This document shows positions 43,411 to 52,388 of a stretch of 64,000 bases of DNA, one piece after another. Location: positions 1 to 64,000 of the forward strand of contig CASFID010000067.1 in NCBI GenBank assembly GCA_949294665.1, written 5' to 3'. The notes below the pieces were generated by a model. That model saw nothing but the letters and a program-made list of their open reading frames with translations. It did not search any database and was not told the origin of the DNA. Each line of letters opens with the position of its first letter. Position 1 is the stretch's first letter. A program made the position numbers and the translations under genes. The DNA is from an uncultured Eubacteriales bacterium (GTDB lineage Bacteria > Bacillota > Clostridia > Lachnospirales > Lachnospiraceae).

Positions 43411-45494
43411 TCAAAGAAGGAGTTATTTTAGGAAAAAGATATGAGATACTGGGACGTATCGGGAGCGGCGGCATGGCGGACGTCTATAAGGGCAAGGACC
43501 ATAAGCTGAACCGGTATGTGGCCATCAAGGTATTAAAGAGTGATTACCGCTCGGACGAAGTCTTTATCAAGAAGTTCTTAAGCGAAGCACAGGCAGCGGC
43601 GGGACTGATGCATCCGAACGTGGTAAACGTCTACGACGTCGGACAGGACCGGGGGCTCTACTATATGGTGATGGAGCTTGTCGAGGGAATCACGCTGAAA
43701 GACTATATTGAGAAAAAGGGCAGGATATCCCCGAAAGAGGCCATCAGCATTTCAATCCAGATGGTGACGGGACTCCAGGCAGCCCATAACCAGAATATCA
43801 TACACAGAGATATCAAGCCGCAGAATATCATTATCTCAAAAGACGGTAAAGTGAAAGTGACGGATTTCGGTATTGCCCGCGCGACAACGTCCACTCAGAC
43901 GATCAGCACGAGTGTTATGGGATCTGTACACTATACGTCCCCCGAACAGGCAAGGGGAGGCGTTGTAGATCAGAAGAGTGATATATACTCGATCGGTATT
44001 ACAATGTACGAGATGGTGACGGGGCATGTGCCCTTTGACGGGGATTCTACCGTTACCGTGGCTCTTAAGCATCTCCAGGAACAGATCACATCGCCGGCGG
44101 AGGAAGTAGATGATCTTCCGTACAGCCTGGAATGTATCATCATGAAATGTACACAGAAGAATCCTGCACTCCGTTATCACGACTGTGCATCGCTCCTTAC
44201 AGACCTGAAGCGTTCGCTCGTTGATCCTGACGGAGATTTTGTCGTTCTCGGAGCCGGCGTGGGTACGGACACTGACCGGACCGTTGTCATGTCTACAGAA
44301 GAGCTGGAGCGCGTGCAGCAGCGTAGATACGGTGAGGACGAGGATGAGTACGACGACGATGAAGATGATTATGATGACGACTATGACGATGATGAAGATG
44401 AAGATGACGACGACAGATATAGTGACAGAAGAAAGAAAAATGTAAATCCGGACACAAAGCGCATCATGAAGATCCTCATGATCGTTGCAGGCGTGGTCGT
44501 TGCGCTTCTTATCCTGTTTCTTGTCGGAAATGCGGCCGGATTCTTCAGCGGTCCGGGGCTTACTAAGGAACAGGAAGAGGAAGAGACCGTGAAGGTGCCG
44601 GACCTGAGAGGTATGACGGAAGAGCAGGCAAGAGATGAGATCGCGGATCTGGAACTCGGACTTGACGTCGAGAGTGAACGCCAGCCGTCCAATCAGTACG
44701 AAGAGGGCGAGATCATGAGTCAGGATCCTGCGCCGGAAACTGAGGTGGCGCCTCATTCGACGATAACAGTCGTCATAAGCAGCGGCGAAGAAGCGAAGAC
44801 AGTAGAAGTGCCAAATGTGGTGGACCGTTCGGAGGCTGAGGCCGAGAGAGCGCTCCAGGCAGTCAACCTTACGGTGGTGCACGGAGATGCACAGTACAGC
44901 GATGATATCAGGGAAGGCAATGTAATCTCCAGCAGTCCTTCGGCGGGGACAGAAGTTGAAGAGGGAACTGAGGTGACTATCATCGTAAGTCTTGGCGCAG
45001 AACCTGCCACAGTGCCGAATCTGCTCAACAAATCAGTCTCAGCTGCAGAATCAGCGCTCGCAGATGCCGGGTTAAGCGGAAGTTCCAGCGAGGAATACAG
45101 TGATGATGTGCCGGAAGGTCAGGTCATCCGTCAGAGTATTGATCCGGGTACAAGTGTGGACAAAGGAACCACGGTTGAATATGTGGTCAGCCGGGGACCG
45201 GAGACGACTTATGTAACGGTGCCGGGACTTGGAGGATACACCGAGGACGTTGCAAAGCAGAGACTTGAAGACGCAGGACTCAGCATCGGACGAATCGACT
45301 ATTCCTACAGCGACACGGTCGGGGAGGGATATGTCATCAGTCAGACAGCCAGCCCGGGCAGCTCTGTAGAAGAGGGGACGAGCGTTGGCTTCACAGTCAG
45401 CCGGGGACCTGAACAGACGATCCTTCCAAGTGAGGAAGAGAGCGGCACGGACACAGAAGAAACTGCCGGAGATACAGAACCTCAGACAGAATGA
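43407..45494 (+). CDS. prkC: PASTA-domain serine/threonine protein kinase
   Basis: This membrane kinase senses peptidoglycan fragments or lipid II and controls growth and division. The kinase domain, about 1-280, has GSGGMADVYKG, the catalytic HRDIKPQN and DFGIAR. A strongly acidic linker (about 310-337, mostly D and E) and basic residues precede one membrane span (about 354-379). Four extracellular PASTA repeats then run to about 675, followed by an acidic tail. Proteins PrkC and StkP are well-studied relatives. Confidence 0.96.
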   Translation: MIKEGVILGKRYEILGRIGSGGMADVYKGKDHKLNRYVAIKVLKSDYRSDEVFIKKFLSEAQAAAGLMHPNVVNVYDVGQDRGLYYMVMELVEGITLKDYIEKKGRISPKEAISISIQMVTGLQAAHNQNIIHRDIKPQNIIISKDGKVKVTDFGIARATTSTQTISTSVMGSVHYTSPEQARGGVVDQKSDIYSIGITMYEMVTGHVPFDGDSTVTVALKHLQEQITSPAEEVDDLPYSLECIIMKCTQKNPALRYHDCASLLTDLKRSLVDPDGDFVVLGAGVGTDTDRTVVMSTEELERVQQRRYGEDEDEYDDDEDDYDDDYDDDEDEDDDDRYSDRRKKNVNPDTKRIMKILMIVAGVVVALLILFLVGNAAGFFSGPGLTKEQEEEETVKVPDLRGMTEEQARDEIADLELGLDVESERQPSNQYEEGEIMSQDPAPETEVAPHSTITVVISSGEEAKTVEVPNVVDRSEAEAERALQAVNLTVVHGDAQYSDDIREGNVISSSPSAGTEVEEGTEVTIIVSLGAEPATVPNLLNKSVSAAESALADAGLSGSSSEEYSDDVPEGQVIRQSIDPGTSVDKGTTVEYVVSRGPETTYVTVPGLGGYTEDVAKQRLEDAGLSIGRIDYSYSDTVGEGYVISQTASPGSSVEEGTSVGFTVSRGPEQTILPSEEESGTDTEETAGDTEPQTE

Positions 45495-45517
45495 ACGGTG
45501 GGAAAGTCAGTTAATAT

Positions 45518-46396
45518 ATGCAGGGAAAAATCGTAAAAGGAATTGCCGGATTCTACTACGTTCACGTAGCAGGATCCGGTGTTTATGAGTGTAAGGCAAA
45601 AGGGATCTTCCGAAAAGACGGGATCAAACCTCTCGTGGGAGACGACGTCAGAATAGAGATACTGGATGAGAAAGACATGGAAGGAAATATCATGGAGATC
45701 CTTCCGCGAAAAAACGAACTGGTGCGCCCGGCGGTGGCCAATATCGATCAGGCTCTTGTCGTGTTCGCAGTGGCAAAACCGAAACCGCATCTGAATCTGC
45801 TGGATCGTTTCCTTGTTACGATGGAGAACAGGGATATTCCGGTGGTGCTCTGCTTTAACAAAACAGACGTCGGGAAAGGACCGGAAGCAGAAGAACTGCA
45901 GGAGATATATGCAGGCTGCGGCTACCCGGTCATCTTTACAAGCGCCAGGAAAGAGGACAATATCGGGGAGCTTAAGACACTCCTGAGAGGCAGGACAACT
46001 GCGATCGCAGGTCCGTCCGGCGTTGGAAAATCCTCTCTTATCAATCTTCTCCAGTCGGACGTCAAAATGGAGACCGGAAGCATCAGCCGTAAGATAGAGA
46101 GAGGAAAGCACACGACGAGACATTCGGAACTCCTGGTCATAGGAGCGGATTCATATATCATGGATACACCGGGATTCAGTTCCCTTTATCTCAATGAGAT
46201 CGAAGCGGAAGATCTGAAGCACTGCTTTCCTGAATTCAGAGAATACGAAGGACATTGCAGGTTTAACGGCTGCGATCATGTCCATGAACCGGACTGCGCG
46301 GTCAAACAGGCAGTGGAGTCTGGCAGGATACACAGAAAGAGATACGAAGATTATCTTGGCATGTACCAGGAACTCAGAGAAAGGAAGAGGTATTAG
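45518..46396 (+). CDS. rsgA: Ribosome small-subunit GTPase RsgA
   Basis: RsgA matures the 30S subunit. The 292-residue product has an N-terminal OB domain and a circularly permuted GTPase domain, in which the NKTD motif (CFNKTDVG) precedes the P-loop GPSGVGKSSLI and DTPGFSSL. A C-terminal zinc site follows (CFPEFREYEGHC... CDHVHEPDC). The order with prpC and prkC upstream and rpe-thiN downstream is the standard Firmicutes arrangement. Confidence 0.96.
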   Translation: MQGKIVKGIAGFYYVHVAGSGVYECKAKGIFRKDGIKPLVGDDVRIEILDEKDMEGNIMEILPRKNELVRPAVANIDQALVVFAVAKPKPHLNLLDRFLVTMENRDIPVVLCFNKTDVGKGPEAEELQEIYAGCGYPVIFTSARKEDNIGELKTLLRGRTTAIAGPSGVGKSSLINLLQSDVKMETGSISRKIERGKHTTRHSELLVIGADSYIMDTPGFSSLYLNEIEAEDLKHCFPEFREYEGHCRFNGCDHVHEPDCAVKQAVESGRIHRKRYEDYLGMYQELRERKRY

Positions 46397-46399
46397 GCG

Positions 46400-47062
46400 A
46401 TGAGAAATATTCTGGCGCCGTCCATACTGTCGGCTGATTTTAAAATACTTGGGGAACAGATACGGAAGACGGAAGAAGCAGGAGCACAGTATATCCATTT
46501 CGATGTGATGGATGGAATATTCGTTCCGAGCATCTCTTTCGGCATGCCGGTGCTCTCTTCACTGAGGGGAGTGACGGAGCAGACAATGGATGTTCATCTC
46601 ATGGTGACGGAACCGATACGGTATGTCAGAGAGTTCGCAAAGTGCGGAGCGGATATCATCACGGTCCATCTTGAGGCCTGTGACGATCTGGGAAGGACGA
46701 TAGAAGAGATCCACGACTGCGGTGCGCGGGCAGGGGTATCTATTAAACCGAAGACGCCGGTTGACAGTCTTATGCCTTATCTGGAAGACGCCGATATGTT
46801 TCTTGTCATGAGTGTCGAGCCCGGTTTCGGGGGACAGGCGTTTATCCCGGAGTCGCTGAAACGCATCTCCATACTCCGCACTATGCTGGAGAATCGGGGC
46901 ATAGAGAAGGATATTGAGGTTGACGGCGGCATATACCACAGCAATGCAGCTGATGTGCTGAAAGCCGGGGCGAATGTTCTGGTGTCGGGATCCGGCGTCT
47001 ATAAGGGAAACATTTTCGACAACACTGAAAAGTTTATGGAGATATTGAGAGATTATGAGTAA
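46400..47062 (+). CDS. rpe: Ribulose-phosphate 3-epimerase
   Basis: Rpe interconverts ribulose 5-phosphate and xylulose 5-phosphate. The 220-residue TIM barrel shows LAPSILSADF, the metal-binding HFDVMDGIFVP, the MSVEPGFGGQAF loop and VDGGIYHSNA. It starts three bases after rsgA and overlaps thiN by eight bases. Confidence 0.97.
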   Translation: MRNILAPSILSADFKILGEQIRKTEEAGAQYIHFDVMDGIFVPSISFGMPVLSSLRGVTEQTMDVHLMVTEPIRYVREFAKCGADIITVHLEACDDLGRTIEEIHDCGARAGVSIKPKTPVDSLMPYLEDADMFLVMSVEPGFGGQAFIPESLKRISILRTMLENRGIEKDIEVDGGIYHSNAADVLKAGANVLVSGSGVYKGNIFDNTEKFMEILRDYE

Positions 47063-47708
47063 GAGAACTGTGATCGTAAGCGGCGGGATGATCGAAGAAG
47101 AGTTCGTTCTCCCAATATTGAAAAGCGAAGAGACAGAATTTGTCATCGGAGTGGATAAAGGACTTGAGTTCCTTTATCGGCACGGGATAAAACCGGACTA
47201 CATCGTAGGAGACTTTGACAGCGTCTCAAAGGAACTGGTCGATTACTACAGAGAAAAGATCAATGTTCCGGTCCGTGAATTCAATCCGGTAAAGGACGCT
47301 TCTGATACAGAGATCGCACTGCGGCTCTGTATCGGACTCAACAGAAAACAAATATGGATACTGGGTGGAACCGGCAGCCGTATCGATCATCTCTGGGCGA
47401 ATGTCCAGTGTCTGCAGATTGCCCTGGATGCCGGGGCAGATGCCAGGATCATAGACAGCCATAACAGGATACGGCTGATCGATAAAGAGATCACCCTGAA
47501 AAGAGAAGAAGCTTTCGGACCGTATTTCTCACTCTTCCCGCTGGAGATGCCGGTGGACGAACTCACGATCAGAGGGGCGAAGTACCCGCTTAAGAACCAT
47601 TTCCTCAAACCGTCTGACAGTCTTTGCGTCAGCAATGAATATCAGGAGGATGAGGTGACGATCTCGTTCATCTACGGGAAAGTGATCCTGATGGAGACGA
47701 GAGATTGA
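47055..47708 (+). CDS. thiN: Thiamine pyrophosphokinase
   Basis: ThiN converts thiamine and ATP to thiamine diphosphate, the cofactor of enzymes such as the pyruvate oxidoreductase encoded at 53 kb. The 217-residue product has VIGVDKGLEFLYRHGI, the YIVGDFDSVS aspartate-rich motif, KDASDTEIALR and GGTGSRIDHLWAN. It is coupled to rpe by an eight-base overlap. No TPP riboswitch is present. Confidence 0.94.
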   Translation: MSKRTVIVSGGMIEEEFVLPILKSEETEFVIGVDKGLEFLYRHGIKPDYIVGDFDSVSKELVDYYREKINVPVREFNPVKDASDTEIALRLCIGLNRKQIWILGGTGSRIDHLWANVQCLQIALDAGADARIIDSHNRIRLIDKEITLKREEAFGPYFSLFPLEMPVDELTIRGAKYPLKNHFLKPSDSLCVSNEYQEDEVTISFIYGKVILMETRD

Positions 47709-47751
47709 ATACAGAATAGACACAATGATATGATAAGGAGACTAAAAGACT

Positions 47752-48849
47752 ATGAAGTTAGGAATTGTGGGACTTCCCAATGTAGGAAAGAGCACATTAT
47801 TTAATTCACTGACAAAGGCGGGAGCAGAGTCGGCGAACTATCCGTTCTGCACCATTGATCCGAATGTGGGTGTTGTGACAGTGCCGGATGAGCGGCTGAA
47901 TGTTCTCGGAGAAATGTATCACACAAAGAAGATCATCCCTGCAGCGATAGAGTTTGTAGATATTGCGGGACTGGTAAAAGGCGCCTCCAGGGGAGAGGGG
48001 CTTGGCAATCAGTTCCTCGCGAATATCCGCGAGGTGGATGCGATCGTTCATGTCGTGCGCTGCTTCGAGAATACGAATATCGTCCATGTGGACGGCAGCA
48101 TCGATCCGATGCGCGATATCGAGACGATCAATCTGGAACTTATCTTCTCAGATCTCGAAGTGCTTGAGAGAAGAATAGCCAAGACAGTCAAGCTTTCGCG
48201 CAATGATAAGACGGCGGCGAAAGAGCTGGAACTGCTAAAACGGGTGAAAGCTCATCTGGAAGACAATAAACTGGCAAAGAGTTTTGCGACAGATGATGAG
48301 GACGAGCAGGCATGGCTTGCAGGATATAACCTTCTTACAGCAAAACCGGTCATCTTTGCAGCCAACGTCTCCGAGGAAGACCTGTCGGACGATGGAGCCT
48401 CCAATCCCGGAGTTCAGTCGGTCCGTGAGTATGCACAGAGAGAAAACTGTGAGGTGTTTGTCGTCTGCGCGGAGATCGAGGAAGAGATCGCTCAGCTCGA
48501 CGACGATGAAAAGAAAATGTTTCTGGATGACCTGGGGCTGAAAGAGTCAGGCCTTGAAAAACTGATAAGGGCAAGCTATCATCTTCTGGGACTGATCAGC
48601 TATCTGACGGCGGGAGAACCCGAAGTGCGCGCATGGACGATCACAAAAGGGACGAAAGCTCCTCAGGCGGCAGGGAAGATACACACCGATTTCGAGCGCG
48701 GTTTCATCCGTGCCGAAGTTGTGAGCTACGACGATCTCATAGCGTGTGGTTCCCACGCTGCGGCAAAAGAAAAAGGACTTATCCGTCTGGAAGGGAAAGA
48801 CTACGTAGTACAGGACGGCGATATCATGCTGTTTCGGTTTAACGTATAG
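47752..48849 (+). CDS. ychF: Redox-regulated ATPase YchF
   Basis: YchF is an Obg-related P-loop protein that prefers ATP and binds ribosomes. The 365-residue product has GLPNVGKSTLFNSLTKAGA at the N-terminus, the switch FVDIAGLVKGASRGEGLGN, a coiled-coil insertion (about 130-170) and a C-terminal TGS domain (AWTITKGTKAPQAAGKIH, ending DIMLFRFNV). It is followed by a spacer with a repeated hairpin element. Confidence 0.97.
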   Translation: MKLGIVGLPNVGKSTLFNSLTKAGAESANYPFCTIDPNVGVVTVPDERLNVLGEMYHTKKIIPAAIEFVDIAGLVKGASRGEGLGNQFLANIREVDAIVHVVRCFENTNIVHVDGSIDPMRDIETINLELIFSDLEVLERRIAKTVKLSRNDKTAAKELELLKRVKAHLEDNKLAKSFATDDEDEQAWLAGYNLLTAKPVIFAANVSEEDLSDDGASNPGVQSVREYAQRENCEVFVVCAEIEEEIAQLDDDEKKMFLDDLGLKESGLEKLIRASYHLLGLISYLTAGEPEVRAWTITKGTKAPQAAGKIHTDFERGFIRAEVVSYDDLIACGSHAAAKEKGLIRLEGKDYVVQDGDIMLFRFNV

Positions 48850-48852
48850 CGC

Positions 48853-48905
48853 CAGTTCAGCCATGCAGATGTCAGGAGACGGATTTATGCCTGCATAAGG
48901 ATCCG
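48853..48905 (+). repeat. Dispersed hairpin repeat, copy B (plus orientation)
   Basis: This element starts three bases after the ychF stop. It matches the minus strand of 10976-11027 at about 43 of 53 positions. It folds as CGGAT-TTATG-CCTG-CATAA-GG-ATCCG, with a further stem ATGTCAG/CTGGCAT outside. The shared hairpin with changed loop bases suggests a functional RNA or a mobile miniature repeat. Confidence 0.8.
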
Positions 48906-48920
48906 CCGACTGGCATTTAT

Positions 48921-48934
48921 ATGAGCTGAGCGCC
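48921..48934 (+). repeat. 14-base repeat shared with the rpoA-rplQ spacer
   Basis: ATGAGCTGAGCGCC here is identical to 6667-6680. It directly follows copy B of the hairpin repeat and can pair, with wobble, with GTTCAGC upstream. Confidence 0.5.
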
Positions 48935-48975
48935 AGAATACGAGCAATAAAGCGGCGGGAGAAAGGGGCATTTTT

Positions 48976-49935
48976 ATGCATTATGACATAGCTTTCCCCA
49001 ATCTGGGCATTTACCTGGACCATGTGGGAAAGAATATTGATATATTCGGATTCACGATCGCGTATTACGGCATCATCATAGGGGCTGCGATCCTGATCGG
49101 TTTTTTGATCGCCGCATCAGAGGCCAGGCGGACGAGACAGAATCCGGAAGACTATCTGGATATGGGGATCATCGGAGTGATCATCGGCATTGCGGGAGCG
49201 AGGATATATTATGTTGCTTTCTCGTGGGATATGTATAAGGACAATCTTCTCGATATCTTTAACCTTCGGGAAGGCGGCCTTGCTATCTACGGCGGGGTAA
49301 TCGGTGCGGTGATCGCTGTTTTTGTTCTGGCAAGAGTTAAGAAACTGTCTCCTTTTCAGATTTTTGATACGATTGCTCTGTCCCTGCTGAACGGACAGAT
49401 GCTCGGACGCTGGGGGAATTTCTTTAACCGTGAGGCATTTGGGGAATATACGGACGGACTGTTCGCCATGCGGCTGCCGGTGGATGCGGTGCGCTCTGGT
49501 GACATTACTGAGAAGATGAGGGAGCACATGGAGACGATCGACGGCGTCAGATATATTCAGGTAAGTCCCACTTTTCTCTATGAGTCGGTGTGGTGCGCGG
49601 TTCTTCTGATCTTGCTGGTGCTGTATCGAAAGCATAAGAAATACGAGGGTGAGCTGTTCCTTCTGTATGTTTTCGGCTATGCGCTCGGACGGGTGTGGAT
49701 CGAGGGACTCCGTACGGATCAACTTCTGATACCGGGGATCGGATTTCCGGTATCGCAGGCACTCGCCGGATGTGTAGTCGTATTCGCCGGAGCAGCTCTG
49801 ATCTATCTTCGGAAAAATCATAAACGTATGCCGCTCTTAAAGAGCGAGAAAGTGTACGAACCCATGCCGGATAAGATCGAGGGAAAGAAGCCTCCAAGGA
49901 AGAAAGACAGGATATTTAAATTTAAAGACAGATAA
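48976..49935 (+). CDS. lgt: Prolipoprotein diacylglyceryl transferase
   Basis: Lgt attaches diacylglycerol to the lipobox cysteine of lipoproteins such as the binding protein at 11.1 kb. The 319-residue polytopic product has FTIAYYGIIIGAAILIGFL, the arginine-containing GARIYYVAFSW, GGLAIYGGVIGA and GQMLGRWGNFFNREAFG. The C-terminus is a basic cytoplasmic tail (KKPPRKKDRIFKFKDR). A second Lgt-like gene lies 0.75 kb downstream. Confidence 0.96.
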   Translation: MHYDIAFPNLGIYLDHVGKNIDIFGFTIAYYGIIIGAAILIGFLIAASEARRTRQNPEDYLDMGIIGVIIGIAGARIYYVAFSWDMYKDNLLDIFNLREGGLAIYGGVIGAVIAVFVLARVKKLSPFQIFDTIALSLLNGQMLGRWGNFFNREAFGEYTDGLFAMRLPVDAVRSGDITEKMREHMETIDGVRYIQVSPTFLYESVWCAVLLILLVLYRKHKKYEGELFLLYVFGYALGRVWIEGLRTDQLLIPGIGFPVSQALAGCVVVFAGAALIYLRKNHKRMPLLKSEKVYEPMPDKIEGKKPPRKKDRIFKFKDR

Positions 49936-50171
49936 ACGTCAGCCGGCTTGCCGCCGTCTCTTATGCTGCCGAAGATATTAACATTTTGATTGTGGTTTGT
50001 ACTGCAAGCGGATCCTGGCAAACAGAATCATCCTGCCTGGATACTGAAATATGTAGCTGAAGAATCTGCCGATATGAATATGAACCGGATCAAAAAAGGC
50101 ATGAAAAAGCATTTAACCCAGCAGATAATGAAGAAATGTGCCAAGGGAAAATCGATCGCAGAGATAGCATC
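49936..50171 (+). other. lgt-downstream gap with possible coding fragment
   Basis: Most of this gap carries no gene. A short frame from 49990 to 50175 encodes a basic peptide ending MKKCAKGKSIAEIAS. This resembles the tail of Rpn-family (PD-(D/E)xK) putative transposases, but it has no ribosome site and no catalytic region. It may be a decayed fragment or chance. I do not call it a gene. Confidence 0.3.
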
Positions 50172-50200
50172 TTGATTCTTTCGACACTATCCGATATAAT
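50172..50200 (+). promoter_or_regulatory. Promoter of the small membrane protein gene
   Basis: TTGATT (50172-50177) and TATAAT (50195-50200) are separated by 17 bases, 85 bases before the ATG at 50285. Confidence 0.65.
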
Positions 50201-50284
50201 GTTTACGTAGTCGACCGGTGGTCAGCTCCTGCTGTAATGCCAGATGCCGGTATCGTCTATAATTTTACATTGGAGGAAGAAGAA

Positions 50285-50536
50285 ATGGGAGTAGCATCAC
50301 TGGTACTTGGAATCGTATCGATTGTGATCGGAGTGTTCAGTGCGGGCAGCCTCGGCTGGTTCGGCGCGATCATCGCGATCATAGGGATCGTTCTCGGTGT
50401 GCAGGGAAAGAAAAAGCCGGAGCAGGCGGGGCTTGCACAGGCAGGATTTATCTGCTCTATCATCGGCCTGGTCCTGTGTCTCCTCACATATGCCGCCTGT
50501 GTGGCATGTGTAGGATGTATCGCACTGGCTTCATAA
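50285..50536 (+). CDS. Small two-span membrane protein, DUF4190-like
   Basis: The 83-residue product has two hydrophobic hairpins (MGVASLVLGIVSIVIGVFSA and GLAQAGFICSIIGLVLCLLT) and a short KKKPEQ linker. This pattern is like DUF4190 proteins often seen with secretion or stress genes. The ATG with TTGGAGG upstream is preferred to an earlier in-frame start in the leader. The last segment is rich in Cys and Ala (YAACVACVGCIALAS). Function unknown. Confidence 0.75.
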   Translation: MGVASLVLGIVSIVIGVFSAGSLGWFGAIIAIIGIVLGVQGKKKPEQAGLAQAGFICSIIGLVLCLLTYAACVACVGCIALAS

Positions 50537-50590
50537 GAACCGGATGTACATCGCAATGTGAGAAGCATAAGAAAAGTCCTTTGGGTAATG

Positions 50591-50622
50591 GAAAGAGTTT
50601 CGGGATCGAAACTCTTTCTCTG
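50591..50622 (+). terminator. Terminator after the small membrane protein gene
   Basis: GAAAGAGTTTCG pairs perfectly with CGAAACTCTTTC around a GGAT loop. The T tract is weak, but the stem is strong and well placed. Confidence 0.75.
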
Positions 50623-50684
50623 TGTGATTATGAGGTAAATGCAGAAAGAATCCTGCTGGGCAGGATATAATTTTGAGGGTAAAA

Positions 50685-51485
50685 ATGGGAATTGAGATCG
50701 GAATGATAACAATACCGTGGTATGGTCTGTGTATTGCGCTGGGGGTAATGGCAGGTGTTATCCTGGGATATGTGCTGACGCGTATTTATGATATGAAGTT
50801 TGACGACTTTATCCAGATCGCATGTTTCACGGGACTTGGAGCTATGGTGGGCTCCAAACTTCTGTATCTTGCTGTGTCCTGGAAATCAATCGATATTGCA
50901 AGACTGACAGATCTGGATTATCTCAATACGCTGATGGGAGGAGGTTTCGTATTTTATGGCGGCCTCGTTGGAGGTTTCATCGGGCTGTATCTCTGCGGAA
51001 GGTTCCTGCACATACCAGTATTGAGATACGCGCAGACTGCAATCCCGGTCATTCCACTGGTACATGCCTTTGGAAGGGTGGGGTGTGCGCTGGTCGGATG
51101 CTGCTATGGTATCCCTTATAATGGACCGGGTGCTGTCATCTATACAGAATCCGCGGCTGCCCCCACAGGAGTGCCGCTCTTTCCTGTCCAGACGGTTGAA
51201 GCGTCGGCCAATTTTGTGCTGGCAGCTGTTCTGAGCCTGTATGTCATATCCTGCCGCAAGAAAAAGAAAAAGCCGAAAAGTGTACAGCTGTATCTGGTCA
51301 TATATTCGATCCTGCGTTTTGTTCTGGAATTTATGCGGTATGACGACAGTGAGAGGGGAATCCTGCTCGGCCTGTCTACTTCGCAGTGGATCAGTATCGT
51401 GATATGTCTTATTGTAATCATACTGGAACTGTCCGAAATAAGAACGCGTCTGAGAAGTATGCGTACATCGGACGAGAATCGGTGA
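50685..51485 (+). CDS. Second Lgt-like prolipoprotein diacylglyceryl transferase family protein
   Basis: The 266-residue polytopic protein belongs to the Lgt family, with FYGGLVGGFIGLYLCGRF and HAFGRVGCALVGCCYGIPYN. The second motif, with cysteines flanking the glycine-arginine core, marks a divergent group of Lgt-like proteins in Clostridia rather than the main enzyme at 48976. The ATG at 50685 with GAGGG upstream is favoured over a TTG four codons earlier. Whether it modifies lipoproteins or another substrate is unknown. Confidence 0.85.
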   Translation: MGIEIGMITIPWYGLCIALGVMAGVILGYVLTRIYDMKFDDFIQIACFTGLGAMVGSKLLYLAVSWKSIDIARLTDLDYLNTLMGGGFVFYGGLVGGFIGLYLCGRFLHIPVLRYAQTAIPVIPLVHAFGRVGCALVGCCYGIPYNGPGAVIYTESAAAPTGVPLFPVQTVEASANFVLAAVLSLYVISCRKKKKKPKSVQLYLVIYSILRFVLEFMRYDDSERGILLGLSTSQWISIVICLIVIILELSEIRTRLRSMRTSDENR

Positions 51486-51531
51486 TATAAAATAGATTGT
51501 GTTGAGAGATTTCAGATTGAGGTGACTATAT

Positions 51532-52290
51532 ATGAGAATAATCGAATCCGAAAAGAAAAACCATTCGGCGATAATCGTACTGGCAGTCGTCCTTGGCATT
51601 GCTGTTGTTGTGATACTCCTTGCTGCAGCGTTACTGATATTTATGCCATTTTCAGCAGGTCAGACATCATCTTCAGACGACGTACAGAAAGTCACGGCTG
51701 AGGAACTGATGACAGAAGCGGGAAATGCGCAGGACGTACAGTCTGAGGTGAAAAGCGAGATTGTTATAACAGGGGATGGAACCGAAAGTGCAGCAGAGGA
51801 AAACGCAGCAGACTCTGCCGATACTGAGGTGGATCCTGTCATGGCAGATTTTGAAATTTCTGCCTCTTCTGTCCTGAAAGGACAGGAATACAGCTATGAG
51901 CCCTCCAACATGGCAGATATGGATACGTCTACATGCTGGGCGGAGGGAGTTTCCGGCGATGGTACGGGTGAGAGTATTACATTTGCAAGTGATCAGGCGC
52001 AGGATATAAGCGGACTTGCCATACTCCCAGGATACTGCAAGAGCCGGGATCTGTATGATAAAAACGGGGCTCCTGCAGCCATTCGCATCGAGTGCGGCGG
52101 GCGGAGTATGGAATATTCATTCAGTGAGGAGGAACTGGCTTATCACAGTGAAGATCCTCTGAGCGGAATGGTCTATATACCGTTTGATGAGACGATGGAG
52201 ATAAGTGAGTGTATTGTGACGATCACCGGCGTCAGGGACGGAAACAGGTATGATGACTGCTGTATATCGGAGATGTTCCTTTACAGATGA
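51532..52290 (+). CDS. Membrane-anchored protein with NADase-type glycan-binding domain
   Basis: The 252-residue product has one N-terminal membrane span (about 15-42, IIVLAVVLGIAVVVILLAAA) and an acidic, Ser/Ala-rich linker. Its C-terminal domain (about 108-252) resembles the discoidin-like glycan-binding module of streptococcal NADase toxins (SVLKGQEYSYEPSNMADMDT, TCWAEGVSGDGTGES, ITGVRDGNRYDDCCISEMFL). No enzyme domain is present, so it may tether surface sugars. It follows the Lgt-like gene by 46 bases. Confidence 0.78.
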   Translation: MRIIESEKKNHSAIIVLAVVLGIAVVVILLAAALLIFMPFSAGQTSSSDDVQKVTAEELMTEAGNAQDVQSEVKSEIVITGDGTESAAEENAADSADTEVDPVMADFEISASSVLKGQEYSYEPSNMADMDTSTCWAEGVSGDGTGESITFASDQAQDISGLAILPGYCKSRDLYDKNGAPAAIRIECGGRSMEYSFSEEELAYHSEDPLSGMVYIPFDETMEISECIVTITGVRDGNRYDDCCISEMFLYR

Positions 52291-52388
52291 TGAAAGTCCC
52301 GCGGATATGATATATGAAAAGAAAAGAGATAATCTCAAAACTCGTTTGAAAAATGTGATCACCTGTCGAAAAATACATATGAAGAGAG

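Noticed and set aside
43836-44882. Minus-strand frame of 348 codons with an Ile/Val-rich run
   Set aside because: The Ile/Val run is only the complement of the acidic GAC/GAT repeat of the PASTA kinase gene.
49990-50175. Small basic protein of 61 residues
   Set aside because: No ribosome site and only weak similarity to an Rpn-family tail; described as a gap feature rather than a gene.
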